Positions 1 to 7,812 of a DNA stretch of 20,550 nt are shown piece after piece. The notes beneath the pieces are model-generated. The model had not been told where the DNA came from. It saw only the letters and a list, made by a program, of their open reading frames with translations, and made no database searches. Numbering within the stretch: position 1 is the first letter of the stretch; each line of letters begins with the position of its first letter. Source of the stretch: CAVURW01 sp963743595 (GTDB taxonomy: Bacteria; Verrucomicrobiota; Verrucomicrobiia; Methylacidiphilales; UBA1321); the NCBI GenBank assembly GCA_963743595.1, contig CAVURW010000193.1:1-20550 (forward strand), written 5' to 3'. A program made the position numbers and the translations under genes.

Positions 1-502
1 TCCAGAGCAGGGCCGCGCGGCTCTCGGGTTGAAAGCTTCCGATTACGTGGTTCTCCTGGTCGGCGCAGGTAAGGAACGGAAGGGTCATCGTTACGCAAAA
101 GCTGCCGTCGCCCGGTGCAAGTCGCGCCCCCGTTTGGTGATTATCGATAGCCCTCAGCCGGTCGCCATGCCTTACATTTACGCGGCTGCCGATGTGTTTT
201 TGCTGCCGACGCTCTACGACCCATTTGCCAATGTGACCTTGGAAGCGCTCGCAGCCGGGTTACCCGTCATTACGACGGCACAAAATGGTGCATCGGAGAT
301 CCTCTCGGATCAGATCAACGGCTTCATTCTCCCCTCACCCACAGAGACCCGGCTCTCAGCTCAAATCATCGATTCGCTCGCTGATCCGGCCTTCCGCCAA
401 TCGTTTCGAAAATCGGCTCAGACGCTGGCGCAGTCGTTTGATATCACACGAAATATCGAAGAGACCTTGGCTGTGTTCCAAAAGCTTCAGCCAAGCACAT
501 AA
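1..502 (+). CDS. GT4-family glycosyltransferase, C-terminal part (5' truncated by window edge)
   Basis: The reading frame is open from base 2, so the first possible start inside the window (TTG at 29) is internal and the N-terminal acceptor domain lies outside. The remaining ~167 residues are the second Rossmann half of a GT-B retaining glycosyltransferase, which binds the nucleotide-sugar donor. Visible are the strand and glycine turn VVLLVGAGK, the helix segment YIYAAADVFLLPTLYDPF, and the donor-site stretch LEALAAGLPVITT followed by NGASEIL. These match the GT1/GT4 (WaaG/PimA-like) profile, with Asp of YDPF in place of the first Glu of the usual E-x7-E motif, as in several WaaG-like enzymes. 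A role in LPS or exopolysaccharide assembly is likely from the family, but the sugar and acceptor cannot be read. Eighty-nine bases separate it from the next gene. Confidence 0.85.
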   Translation, partial: PEQGRAALGLKASDYVVLLVGAGKERKGHRYAKAAVARCKSRPRLVIIDSPQPVAMPYIYAAADVFLLPTLYDPFANVTLEALAAGLPVITTAQNGASEILSDQINGFILPSPTETRLSAQIIDSLADPAFRQSFRKSAQTLAQSFDITRNIEETLAVFQKLQPST

Positions 503-591
503 GCGAAGTTCTCAATACGAATGGTATCGATCGTTTTTAGCGATAGACTCACCCTCCTATCTCATTCCCACCAGGGAAGAATCATTCTCCC

Positions 592-1584
592 ATGCACAGC
601 ATTCTCGACCGCCCGTACGACCCCATCACACCGCACATCCTCACCAGTTACGTCTCGTTTCCCGGCCAGATTACTGCTGATGGCGCGATTTCCCAGCTCC
701 GCAACATGGCGAACCTGCCGGATATCAGTTACCTCTACGTGACTGACAGCGAGAACACGTTGCTCGGCGTTTTGCCCACACGGCGTCTTCTTTCTGCATC
801 ACCGGAGACGCAGCTTTTCGAGATCATGCAGCGCGAGCTTGTCGCCATTCCTGCCCATGTGAATGTTCAACGCGCTCTGGAGTTTTTCACGGAACACAAG
901 TACCTCGGCTTTCCGGTTGTCGATTCCGATAACAAACTTGTCGGCGTGATCGATGTCTCGTTTTTTACGCACGAAGTGCTCGATCTGGCTAAGCGCCGCC
1001 CCATCGATGAATTATTCGAGAGCCTCGGCGTGCACATGTCGAACGTTCACACCTCCACGCCGTGGGGTGCATTCCGTTTTCGCTTTCCCTGGTTCATGGC
1101 CACAATCACCAGTGGCTCGTGCTGCGCATTGCTCTCGAGTTTCTTCGGTAAAACACTTGAAGAGAGTATCGTGCTCGCGTTCTTCCTGACGCTCGTCCTT
1201 GGGCTTTCCGAAAGCATGGCGGTTCAAGCGATGACGGTAGCCATCCAATTTCTTCACGCCTCGGCCAAACCCTCCTTTCGCACGTTCGTCGCCAGTGCCA
1301 TAAAGGAGCTCGCTGCCGCCCTGCTTCTGGCGCTCGGTTGCGCGAACCTCGTTTTCGCGATCATCATGGCGTGGTATCGATCGGCGGAGGATGGCATCGT
1401 CATTGCCGGCAGCATCGTCATCTGCATGACGGGCGCGTCGCTGATTGGCATTTGTATTCCCACGATTCTGCACGCTATGAAAATGAATTTCCGAATTGCC
1501 GCCGGGCCGCTCTCCTTAGCGCTAACGGATCTCTTCGCGCTCACCAGCTACTTCACCATCGCGACGCTTGTTCTGCGGCATTAG
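592..1584 (+). CDS. MgtE-like divalent cation transporter lacking the MgtE_N domain
   Basis: A 330-residue inner-membrane protein. Residues ~20-125 form a tandem CBS pair (Bateman module; second CBS includes VAIPAHVNVQRALEFF and GFPVVDSDNKLVGVID). Residues ~165-330 give five hydrophobic segments, the MgtE channel layout. It ends with ASLIGICIPTILHAMK and GPLSLALTDLFALTSYF, where the Asp sits where MgtE has its pore carboxylate. Canonical MgtE has ~450 residues and a superhelical N domain before the CBS pair; that domain is absent and there is no room for it upstream. The family GGNAGxQ stretch reads SESMAVQ, and the DPA before the last helix reads FRIAA. Cation transport is inferred from the fold, and Mg2+ specificity is uncertain. 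AGGGAAGA at 573-580, 11 nt upstream, supports the ATG at 592. Confidence 0.8.
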   Translation: MHSILDRPYDPITPHILTSYVSFPGQITADGAISQLRNMANLPDISYLYVTDSENTLLGVLPTRRLLSASPETQLFEIMQRELVAIPAHVNVQRALEFFTEHKYLGFPVVDSDNKLVGVIDVSFFTHEVLDLAKRRPIDELFESLGVHMSNVHTSTPWGAFRFRFPWFMATITSGSCCALLSSFFGKTLEESIVLAFFLTLVLGLSESMAVQAMTVAIQFLHASAKPSFRTFVASAIKELAAALLLALGCANLVFAIIMAWYRSAEDGIVIAGSIVICMTGASLIGICIPTILHAMKMNFRIAAGPLSLALTDLFALTSYFTIATLVLRH

Positions 1585-1617
1585 CGATACTACCGTAAAG
1601 GACCATCGTTTCCAGCC

Positions 1618-2631
1618 ATGCTTTACCAAAATCTCGCACGCCCGCTTCTCTTTTTGACGCCGCCAGAATGGATCCATCACGTCTCTCTTTTCGCACTGGC
1701 CCATACCCCCTTACCCCTCCTGCTACAACCTTTCACAGCGGCACCCCGACACCCCTCACTGGAGAGAAGGCTTTTCGGCCTCACGTTTCCGAATCCCATA
1801 GGTGTCGCCGCCGGTTTCGATAAAAACGGCGAGGCCCCGCTCGCGTGGCAACGACTGGGCTTTGGCTACATGGAACTCGGAACGATTACGCCGAAGGGGC
1901 AACCGGGCAATCCCACACCGCGCGTCTTTCGTCTCAAGCCAGAAAGTGGGTTGATCAATCGGCTGGGCTTTCCGAATCACGGGGCCGACACGATTGCGCA
2001 ACGGCTCATGGAGTTTAAAGATCGCGGACTCTGGCCCACTGTCCCTGTCGGGCTCAACATCGGTAAAAACAAGGACACTCCGCTGGCGGAAGCCGGTTCC
2101 GACTACCTGGCTTGTTTCCAAATTCTGCGCGGGCTGGGCGATTACTTCGTCGTCAATATTTCCTCGCCGAACACACCCGGACTTCGCGATCTCCAACAGC
2201 CGGAATTTCTCGCTTCAATCCTGAAACCGCTGCGTCACGACGACCCTGAATGCAAAGTCCCTCTCCTATTAAAAGTTGCGCCCGACCTAACGGAGCGCGA
2301 GTTGGGGCCGATCATCGCGGCGGCGTTCGAGTTCAAACTGTCAGGAATCATCGCCACGAATACCACGATCGATAAGACGGGGCTCTCGTCCCAAGAACAG
2401 GGCGGTGCCAGCGGTAAACCCCTCACGAAAAAGAGCACGGAGATTATCCGAATCATTCACCGCATGACCGAGGGTAAACTTCCGATTATCGGTGTCGGCG
2501 GTATTTTTACGGCCGATGATGCTAAAGAGAAATTCGATGCGGGTGCGCAGCTACTCCAGATCTACACCGGCTTTGTTTACCAGGGGCCAACGATTGTCAG
2601 AGACATCTGTAAGGGACTGATCTCCTTGTAA
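1618..2631 (+). CDS. pyrD: Dihydroorotate dehydrogenase (quinone), class 2
   Basis: Oxidises dihydroorotate to orotate in pyrimidine synthesis and passes electrons through FMN to membrane quinone. At 337 residues it has full class 2 length. Residues 1-40 form the hydrophobic, amphipathic N-terminal helices that dock on the membrane and make the quinone tunnel, which distinguishes class 2 from soluble class 1 enzymes. Then come PNPIGVAAGFDKNGEA (59-74), ELGTITPKGQPGNPTPR (86-102), the active-site loop NISSPNTPGLR (180-190) carrying the catalytic Ser of class 2, LLLKVAPDLT, IATNTT, and the FMN-phosphate region GKPLTKKS and IIGVGGIF near the C-terminus. The ATG at 1618 starts 33 nt after the MgtE-like gene on the same strand; only a distant AAAGGA precedes it. 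It converges on rho 57 nt downstream. Confidence 0.97.
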   Translation: MLYQNLARPLLFLTPPEWIHHVSLFALAHTPLPLLLQPFTAAPRHPSLERRLFGLTFPNPIGVAAGFDKNGEAPLAWQRLGFGYMELGTITPKGQPGNPTPRVFRLKPESGLINRLGFPNHGADTIAQRLMEFKDRGLWPTVPVGLNIGKNKDTPLAEAGSDYLACFQILRGLGDYFVVNISSPNTPGLRDLQQPEFLASILKPLRHDDPECKVPLLLKVAPDLTERELGPIIAAAFEFKLSGIIATNTTIDKTGLSSQEQGGASGKPLTKKSTEIIRIIHRMTEGKLPIIGVGGIFTADDAKEKFDAGAQLLQIYTGFVYQGPTIVRDICKGLISL

Positions 2632-2688
2632 GCAGGTTCCCCGGATCTACATTCGATCGTTCCGCAAGAAACACCAAACTGTAGACAA

Positions 2689-4935
2689 TCAGTTCGCCGT
2701 GCGCAAACTCATCAAGAACTCGATGTTGTTCTGGGTCTTCTTGATCTTTTCCAGCAGCAGATTCATCGCTTCAATGGCCGATTCCTCCGCCAGTACGCGC
2801 CGGAGCGCATGAATCCGCGCGAGCTCGTCGGGGTGATACAAAAGCTCTTCTTTGCGGGTGCCCGATTTCTGAATATTAAACGCCGGGAATACGCGTTGAT
2901 CGGAGAGGTTTCGGTCAAGACTCACTTCCATGTTTCCAGTGCCCTTGAATTCTTCAAAAATCACCTGGTCCATCATGCTTCCCGTATCGACGAGCGCAGA
3001 AGCGACAATCGTTAAACTCCCGCCTTCCTGGACATTCCGCGCAATGCCGAACAGACGTTTCGCGCGCTGCAACGCATTCGGCACAATACCGCCAGTGCCG
3101 ATCTTTCCACTATGCCCCTCCATGGCGTTAAAGGCGCGGGTTAACCGGGTGATCGAGTCCATGAGAATAACCACGTCGACCTTATTTTCGACGAGCCGCT
3201 TCGCACGCTCAAAAACGAGCTCGGCCACGTGAATATGCCGATCCGGCGTTTCATCGAACGTTGACGCCAGGACATCGCCCTTCACGGTGCGCTGCATGTC
3301 GGTCACCTCTTCCGGGCGCTCGTCAATAAGCAGCATGATCAAATGGGCTTGCGGATTATTTTCCATGACCGCATTAGCGATCTTCTGCAGCAGAATGGTT
3401 TTGCCGGTGCGTGGCGGGGCCACAATGAGCCCGCGCTGACCAAACCCGAGCGGGCAGATCATGTCCATCGCACGCATGGAGATTTCGCCTTTGACGCCCT
3501 CTAGGAAGACGCGTCGATTCGGGAACATGGCGGTCAGGGAATCGAACGAGGGTCTGATCTTCCCTTCCTCCGCTACCTTTCCTTCAATTGTATCCACCTT
3601 GCCAAGAGCAAAGTAGCGTTCTTTCGGCTGTGGCGCACGGATCGGACCTTGGACCAAATCGCCCCGTCGCAGATTGTAGCGGCGAACGATGGCCAAAGAG
3701 ACAAACGGATCTTCAGGGCATGGTAAATAATTGTATCGTGGCGACCGGAGAAAACCGACTCCTTCGCGATCCAGGTCCAGCACTCCCTCTGCCGTCGCGG
3801 TGCCGTTTCGGCTGGCGTTTCGCTTAATGATCTCGCAAATCAAATCGTGCCGTTTCAGAGCCGTCGGATTATCGATATCGTAGGTCTTAGCAAATTCCTT
3901 CAGCGCCTTGGGAGCCATGGCATGAATTTCAACCAGGTTCAAATGCGGGCCTGGTGGCAAAGGCACAACTGGTTCTGCGGGCACAACAGGAGCTGGTGCG
4001 GATGCCGATGCTCCGCCGGGATTTTGGCCACGTGCCCCATTGCCCTCGTATTCCCCACCGCCCTGATCGTTATGTCCATTTCGAAAGAACTTACCCCGGC
4101 GGCGTCCCCAACGATCTCGCTCGCGAAAACGCCGACCGCCCCGATCGAATTGGCCTTGTTGGCCACCCTGGCCTTGTTGACCGCCCTGCCCCTGACCGCC
4201 TTGGCCACCACCTTGTTGGCCGTAACCCTGACCACGCTGTTGATGACCACCCTGATTTCCTCCGGGCGGTCGATTCCCAGCAGCGGCGACTTCGGTTCCC
4301 GGTGCTGCGCTTACATTGCTTACACTGGCTTCCTGATGCGACCCGGAAGCGTTTACATCACGAACCTCTGCAGTCCGTGCTTCCAAAGGATTTTCGGCAC
4401 GAGGAGCAGGAGCATCTATCGGCTCGGGAGTTGGACGCGTGGCGTGTTGAACAGGAACTGGCTCGGTACGCTCGGTCGGCACCGTGTGTTCCGCAGGTTC
4501 ACTGCGCTCGGTGCGTTCGACTCGTTCTGCACGAACTTCGCGAACGGTCGGTTGATCCCAGGTTGGAGCTGGAGCTATTGGCTGGACCGATGGCCGAGGT
4601 TCCAGAGGTAAGATTTCTTGGGTCGATTCTGACTTGGATTTGGTGCGGACCGCCGGCTTACGAATAGCCTTAGGCTTTTTCAGTTCCGCTTCAGCGAGTA
4701 CAGGGGGAGCGGGTGCGGCGACCACGGCGATCAACGTCTCTTGCGTGGCTTTAGTCCGTTTAACGGGAGTGACTTTAGCCGACATAATCGGCTCGTGGCT
4801 CATCGGGATAGGAGAGGCGGGGACGTCCGGGGTCGTATCCCCTTTCGCTTTAGGCGCGCGGGGACGGATCGTCTTCGGCTTGCGCTTCGTCTCTTTGTCT
4901 CCAGTGGGTTCTACCGAACTGGATTCAATTTCCAT
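2689..4935 (-). CDS. rho: Transcription termination factor Rho with long disordered N-terminal extension
   Basis: Hexameric RNA-dependent ATPase that terminates transcription. The C-terminal ~417 residues are a complete Rho: Rho_N helices (332-373), cold-shock-like primary RNA site (~378-453), Walker A APPRTGKT (506-513), LLIDERPEEVTDM, Walker B VVILMDSITR (588-597), Q-loop region GTGGIVPNALQRAKR and KGTGNMEVSL. Ahead lie ~330 low-complexity residues: Lys/Pro/Ala-rich, then a Glu/Arg run (VRAERVERTERSEP), then a Gly/Gln-rich block (225-270) running into an Arg-rich patch (RGGRRFRERDRWGRRRGKFF). E. coli Rho totals 419 residues. I chose the ATG at 4935, 23 nt after coaE; the alternative TTG at 5016 would overlap coaE by 58 nt and adds nothing conserved. 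No clear Shine-Dalgarno precedes either. It is the last gene of the maf-coaE operon. Confidence 0.97.
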   Translation of the reverse strand: MEIESSSVEPTGDKETKRKPKTIRPRAPKAKGDTTPDVPASPIPMSHEPIMSAKVTPVKRTKATQETLIAVVAAPAPPVLAEAELKKPKAIRKPAVRTKSKSESTQEILPLEPRPSVQPIAPAPTWDQPTVREVRAERVERTERSEPAEHTVPTERTEPVPVQHATRPTPEPIDAPAPRAENPLEARTAEVRDVNASGSHQEASVSNVSAAPGTEVAAAGNRPPGGNQGGHQQRGQGYGQQGGGQGGQGQGGQQGQGGQQGQFDRGGRRFRERDRWGRRRGKFFRNGHNDQGGGEYEGNGARGQNPGGASASAPAPVVPAEPVVPLPPGPHLNLVEIHAMAPKALKEFAKTYDIDNPTALKRHDLICEIIKRNASRNGTATAEGVLDLDREGVGFLRSPRYNYLPCPEDPFVSLAIVRRYNLRRGDLVQGPIRAPQPKERYFALGKVDTIEGKVAEEGKIRPSFDSLTAMFPNRRVFLEGVKGEISMRAMDMICPLGFGQRGLIVAPPRTGKTILLQKIANAVMENNPQAHLIMLLIDERPEEVTDMQRTVKGDVLASTFDETPDRHIHVAELVFERAKRLVENKVDVVILMDSITRLTRAFNAMEGHSGKIGTGGIVPNALQRAKRLFGIARNVQEGGSLTIVASALVDTGSMMDQVIFEEFKGTGNMEVSLDRNLSDQRVFPAFNIQKSGTRKEELLYHPDELARIHALRRVLAEESAIEAMNLLLEKIKKTQNNIEFLMSLRTAN

Positions 4936-4958
4936 AGAATGTAGGGAGGCTAAACGCC

Positions 4959-5537
4959 TCAATGTAAAACATAGTCTAGCTGTCTCTTTAGTTGTTCCTG
5001 CGTTCCTTCGTTCCAAAACGCTACGTGGGAACGGCTCATTTTCTCACCGACTGAAATCTGGCTCCTCATCCTCATCAGTGACTCCTCCTCAGAGAAGCCA
5101 CGGCTCATGATTCGCCCCACTTGAGTGGTGCGGCTCGCACCGATTGTCCAGATTACATCAAACAATCCTTCGAGCTTGCACTCAAATAGCAAGGGAATCA
5201 TCACAGCAACAGATTGACTTGGATAACATCGAACCCGTTCTTCCCGCTCGTGTTGCCACACGGCTCGGATGGGGGGATGGGTGATTTCGTTTAATTTCGC
5301 CCGCGCGGCAGGGTCGGCGTAAACAATTTTGCCCAAGACCTTTCGGTCTATCGACTGACTGGAAGATAAGATGTTGCGACCAAAAGCGTCAACCACATTT
5401 TTCCACACCAGCTCTCCCGGTCGCATTAATCGATGAGCGATCTCATCTGTATCGATGATGTGCCAATCACGCTTTTCTAACTCCTTGCCCAGCGTGGACT
5501 TACCGCAACAGATTCCTCCAGTAAGGCCAATATTCAT
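4959..5537 (-). CDS. coaE: Dephospho-CoA kinase
   Basis: Last step of coenzyme A synthesis: ATP-dependent phosphorylation of the 3'-hydroxyl of dephospho-CoA in the cytoplasm. The 192 residues are close to the family's ~200. Visible are MNIGLTGG and the P-loop GGICCGKS (7-14), the DTDEIAH motif after strand 2 (family D-A/T-D-x-I-A), THPPIR, the MIPLLFE motif at the substrate site, and a C-terminal LID/hairpin region ending NEGTQEQLKRQLDYVL. The ATG at 5537 places MNIGLTGG at the very start, as usual; an upstream in-frame codon at 5567 would overlap the preceding gene. It begins 7 nt after the DUF6941-like gene and ends 23 nt before rho, so co-transcription is very likely. Confidence 0.95.
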   Translation of the reverse strand: MNIGLTGGICCGKSTLGKELEKRDWHIIDTDEIAHRLMRPGELVWKNVVDAFGRNILSSSQSIDRKVLGKIVYADPAARAKLNEITHPPIRAVWQHEREERVRCYPSQSVAVMIPLLFECKLEGLFDVIWTIGASRTTQVGRIMSRGFSEEESLMRMRSQISVGEKMSRSHVAFWNEGTQEQLKRQLDYVLH

Positions 5538-5544
5538 CGCAAGC

Positions 5545-5952
5545 TTACAGAGTCTCCGGTCGTGCAATAAATAACCGGATGGGGTAACGCAATTTCATAT
5601 CGCCACCCAGTAAAATCTCCACGTGATAGGTGCCCACTTCCGGCAGCTCCACGTTCCCGAGTATGTTCACGTTGGTGGTGTGACTGTCCTCATGGCTAAG
5701 TGTGAACGAGGTCTTTACTTCCGCCAGGACACCGACCTCATCCGGCAAGACTAGCCGAGTGGTTTGCGTGAAACTTCCCACACCGGAAACCCATCGTGTC
5801 CAGATGCACATTTTCCCCAGACGCACAGGAACTAAGCCGGTCGAAATCGAGTTAATTATCCCTACAATCGTATGCGATCCGGTTGTCTCCACTCGCACAT
5901 CCTCGCAGGCAAACGAGGCCTGGAGATCCGGTATCATTTCCATTTCTGCCAT
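5545..5952 (-). CDS. DUF6941-like protein of unknown function
   Basis: A 135-residue soluble protein with no signal peptide, membrane span or catalytic motif that I can identify. It reads as an all-beta domain of alternating hydrophobic strands: ASFACEDVRVETTGSHTIVG near the N-terminus, and paired strands TTNVNILGNVELPEVGTYHV and RYPIRLFIARPE at the C-terminus, with the Ig- or C2-like look of many small cytosolic domains. The opening pattern (cytosolic 'CEDVR.E..G...I+G') resembles what I remember of DUF6941, but I cannot verify this. The ATG at 5952 is 14 nt after the maf stop; an earlier in-frame codon at 5985 would overlap maf by 19 nt. Sitting between maf and coaE, it is part of the housekeeping operon. 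Function unknown. Confidence 0.75.
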   Translation of the reverse strand: MAEMEMIPDLQASFACEDVRVETTGSHTIVGIINSISTGLVPVRLGKMCIWTRWVSGVGSFTQTTRLVLPDEVGVLAEVKTSFTLSHEDSHTTNVNILGNVELPEVGTYHVEILLGGDMKLRYPIRLFIARPETL

Positions 5953-5966
5953 GCTAAGGGAGAAGC

Positions 5967-6551
5967 TTACACCAAGATTCCACAAGAAACGAGCAATTCT
6001 CGTAATCGCTCGACGGGGAGGCCTATTACATTGCTAAGGGAACCCTCCACACGCTGAATAATCCAGCCGCTCGAACCTTGTGCCGCATACGCCCCGGCCT
6101 TATCCAGCACATGAACCGTTTCAATATACTGATGAATTTCATCATCAGAGAGGGGTTTAAAAGTCACGGTGGTGACTTCGCAGAACGTGATTGTTCCTTT
6201 CCCCCGCCGCGCCAAGGCGACGCCCGTGAGCACGTCATGCCGTTTACCGCTCAGTTCGCGCAAAAACTCAAACGCCTTCCCGTGATCTTTCGGCTTTCCA
6301 TAAATCTTACTGTTTAATGCCACGATCGTATCCGCGCCGAGCACCCATCGATTTGGCACCAGCGCGCTCACCGCTTCTGCTTTCAAAATCGCGTTTTGAA
6401 TCGCGAGTCCTCCAGGACCATCCGCTCCAAGCTCACTGAGCTCCGTAACTTCCGCAGTTTGTACTTCGAACTTTACCCCCATCTCACCCAGTAATTCACG
6501 CCTGCGAGGCGACCCGCTCGCTAACACCAAAACGTCACTGCACAATTCCAT
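5967..6551 (-). CDS. maf: Maf-family nucleoside triphosphate pyrophosphatase (YhdE-type, dTTP/UTP)
   Basis: Hydrolyses non-canonical and some canonical NTPs to NMP plus pyrophosphate, cleaning the nucleotide pool; Maf proteins are also linked to septum inhibition. The 194 residues carry the full signature: LVLASGSPRRRELL (8-21), GADTIV (72-77) with the catalytic Asp, GKPKD, SGKRHDVLTGVAL, DKAGAYAAQG (150-159) and VEGSLSNVIGLP. The DKAGAY and GSxSNVxGLP forms are those of the YhdE/dTTPase branch rather than the YceF m7GTPase branch. The ATG at 6551 is preceded directly by an in-frame TTG at 6554; the ATG is preferred. It is the first gene of the four-gene minus-strand operon ending in rho, and is divergent from mnmA with 65 nt between starts. 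Confidence 0.94.
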   Translation of the reverse strand: MELCSDVLVLASGSPRRRELLGEMGVKFEVQTAEVTELSELGADGPGGLAIQNAILKAEAVSALVPNRWVLGADTIVALNSKIYGKPKDHGKAFEFLRELSGKRHDVLTGVALARRGKGTITFCEVTTVTFKPLSDDEIHQYIETVHVLDKAGAYAAQGSSGWIIQRVEGSLSNVIGLPVERLRELLVSCGILV

Positions 6552-6616
6552 CAATCACTCATCGCATATCTAACAATTCGTGCCAAGTTCCCCGGTTAAT
6601 GCTATCGTTACCGCTT

Positions 6617-7759
6617 ATGTCAAAAGCGCGTGTTCTTCTCGGGATGAGCGGAGGGGTCGATTCTTCCGTGGCTGCCTATCTCTTAAAGGAGCAGGGATAC
6701 GACGTCGTGGGCGTAACAATGAAAGTGTGGCCGCAGGACTGCATCTCCCGAGCAGAAGATAAGTGCTGTGGGCCGCAAGCAGTGGCCGATGCACGAGGTG
6801 TGGCGCATGCGCTTGATATCCCGCACTACGTGGTGGATGAAGCTGACGAATTTCAGAAGGTGGTGATCGACTATTTTACTAGCGAGTACCAAGCCGGTCG
6901 TACCCCAAATCCCTGTGTAATGTGCAATGAGAAACTGAAATTTGGTAATCTGCTCAAAAAGGCTCTCGCTCTCGGTGCTACCCATATAGCAACGGGCCAC
7001 TACGCCCGAGTCGAGCCCTCGACATCGCATAGCCAAACACCCATTTTACGCCGCGCGGTCGATCTTAAAAAGGACCAGTCTTACTTCTTATTCAGTCTGC
7101 GAGCCGAACAGCTTAATGCGTCACTTTTTCCCTTGGGCAATCTCACAAAACCCGAGGTTCGAGAGATCGCTAAGAAGTTAGGTCTCAAGACCTACGATAA
7201 AGAAGAGAGCCAAGAGATCTGCTTCGTCCCTGGTAACGATTACACGGCATTTCTGAAATCCCATTTAGGCCAGAAGGAGTTTCATCCAGGAGGTATTTAT
7301 TTCAAGGATGGAACCCGTATGGGTGATCACGAGGGGATCGAGTTTTACACGGTCGGCCAACGCAAGGGATTGGGTGGTGGCCACGGCCGCCCGGTCTATG
7401 TGATCGATATCGATCCTGTGGCCAGCCGCATCGTTGTGGGCGATTACGAGGATCTTGCGCAGCCCTCGTGTATCATTAGCCGGACAAACTGGACTTCTCT
7501 CCCCGAAACAGCGGGTCCGGTCAAGATCACGACGAAAATCCGGTATAACTGGCCCGAGACAGCAGCACTTTTGACAGTTCTCCCCGATAATCGAGCCCGA
7601 CTGGATTTCATTGAGCCGCAACGCTCCGTGTCGCCCGGTCAAGCCGCCGTTTGTTACATCGGCGATCAAGTGCTCGGTGGTGGATGGATCGAAAGACAAA
7701 CGCTGCCTGTATCTTCTGAGTCGAACCAAACTGTGGCCGCAACAGCCAGAATACTGTAA
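6617..7759 (+). CDS. mnmA: tRNA-specific 2-thiouridylase MnmA
   Basis: Adds sulfur to C2 of the wobble uridine (s2U34) in tRNA-Lys, Glu and Gln: ATP adenylates the base, then a persulfide on the enzyme delivers sulfur relayed from a cysteine desulfurase. The 380 residues are full length. PP-loop SGGVDSS lies at 11-17, the nucleophile loop NPCVMCN puts Cys at 100, and SQEICFVPG puts the second catalytic Cys at 202; TGHYAR, KDQSYFL and VGQRKGLG are family signatures. A cysteine-bearing stretch DCISRAEDKCCGPQ (41-54) lies at the loop where some MnmA subgroups carry CC. The ATG at 6617 gives the standard start MSKARVLLGMSGG; an ATG at 6599 would add six residues. No clear ribosome site precedes either. 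Confidence 0.96.
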   Translation: MSKARVLLGMSGGVDSSVAAYLLKEQGYDVVGVTMKVWPQDCISRAEDKCCGPQAVADARGVAHALDIPHYVVDEADEFQKVVIDYFTSEYQAGRTPNPCVMCNEKLKFGNLLKKALALGATHIATGHYARVEPSTSHSQTPILRRAVDLKKDQSYFLFSLRAEQLNASLFPLGNLTKPEVREIAKKLGLKTYDKEESQEICFVPGNDYTAFLKSHLGQKEFHPGGIYFKDGTRMGDHEGIEFYTVGQRKGLGGGHGRPVYVIDIDPVASRIVVGDYEDLAQPSCIISRTNWTSLPETAGPVKITTKIRYNWPETAALLTVLPDNRARLDFIEPQRSVSPGQAAVCYIGDQVLGGGWIERQTLPVSSESNQTVAATARIL

Positions 7760-7779
7760 CTAAGTGTTTACCGCCGACG

Positions 7780-7812
7780 CAGGGCGACCAGTTGCGCCCT
7801 GTCTCCCAGGGC
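7780..7812. terminator. Hairpin cluster between convergent mnmA and tadC
   Basis: Three related arms lie in the short gap: CAGGGCG (7780-7786), CGCCCTG (7795-7801) and CAGGGC (7807-7812). The middle arm can pair perfectly with the first (7 bp, 8-nt loop) or, using GCCCTG at 7796-7801, with the third (6 bp, 5-nt loop), so two mutually exclusive GC-rich hairpins are possible. The third arm runs to the first base of the tadC stop codon. The position between two gene ends fits a bidirectional transcription stop or a 3'-end protective structure. No T-tract follows on either strand, so an ordinary intrinsic terminator is not shown. Confidence 0.4.

Noticed and set aside
2646..2685. TCTACA/TGTAGA inverted arms between pyrD and rho
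   Set aside because: Only 6 bp with a 28-nt loop and no T-tract; not enough to call a terminator.
3847..4667. Two long plus-strand open frames opposite the Rho N-terminal region
   Set aside because: They arise from the repetitive Gly/Gln/Pro-coding DNA of rho read backwards, have no recognisable motif, and have no start context.
4936..5016. Longer rho start at TTG 5016
   Set aside because: It would overlap coaE by 58 nt and adds 27 unremarkable residues; the ATG at 4935 sits neatly after the coaE stop.
6579..6586. TTGGCACG on the minus strand upstream of maf, like a sigma-54 -24 element
   Set aside because: The required GC of the -12 element is not present at the correct 10-nt distance (TA instead), so no sigma-54 promoter is claimed.
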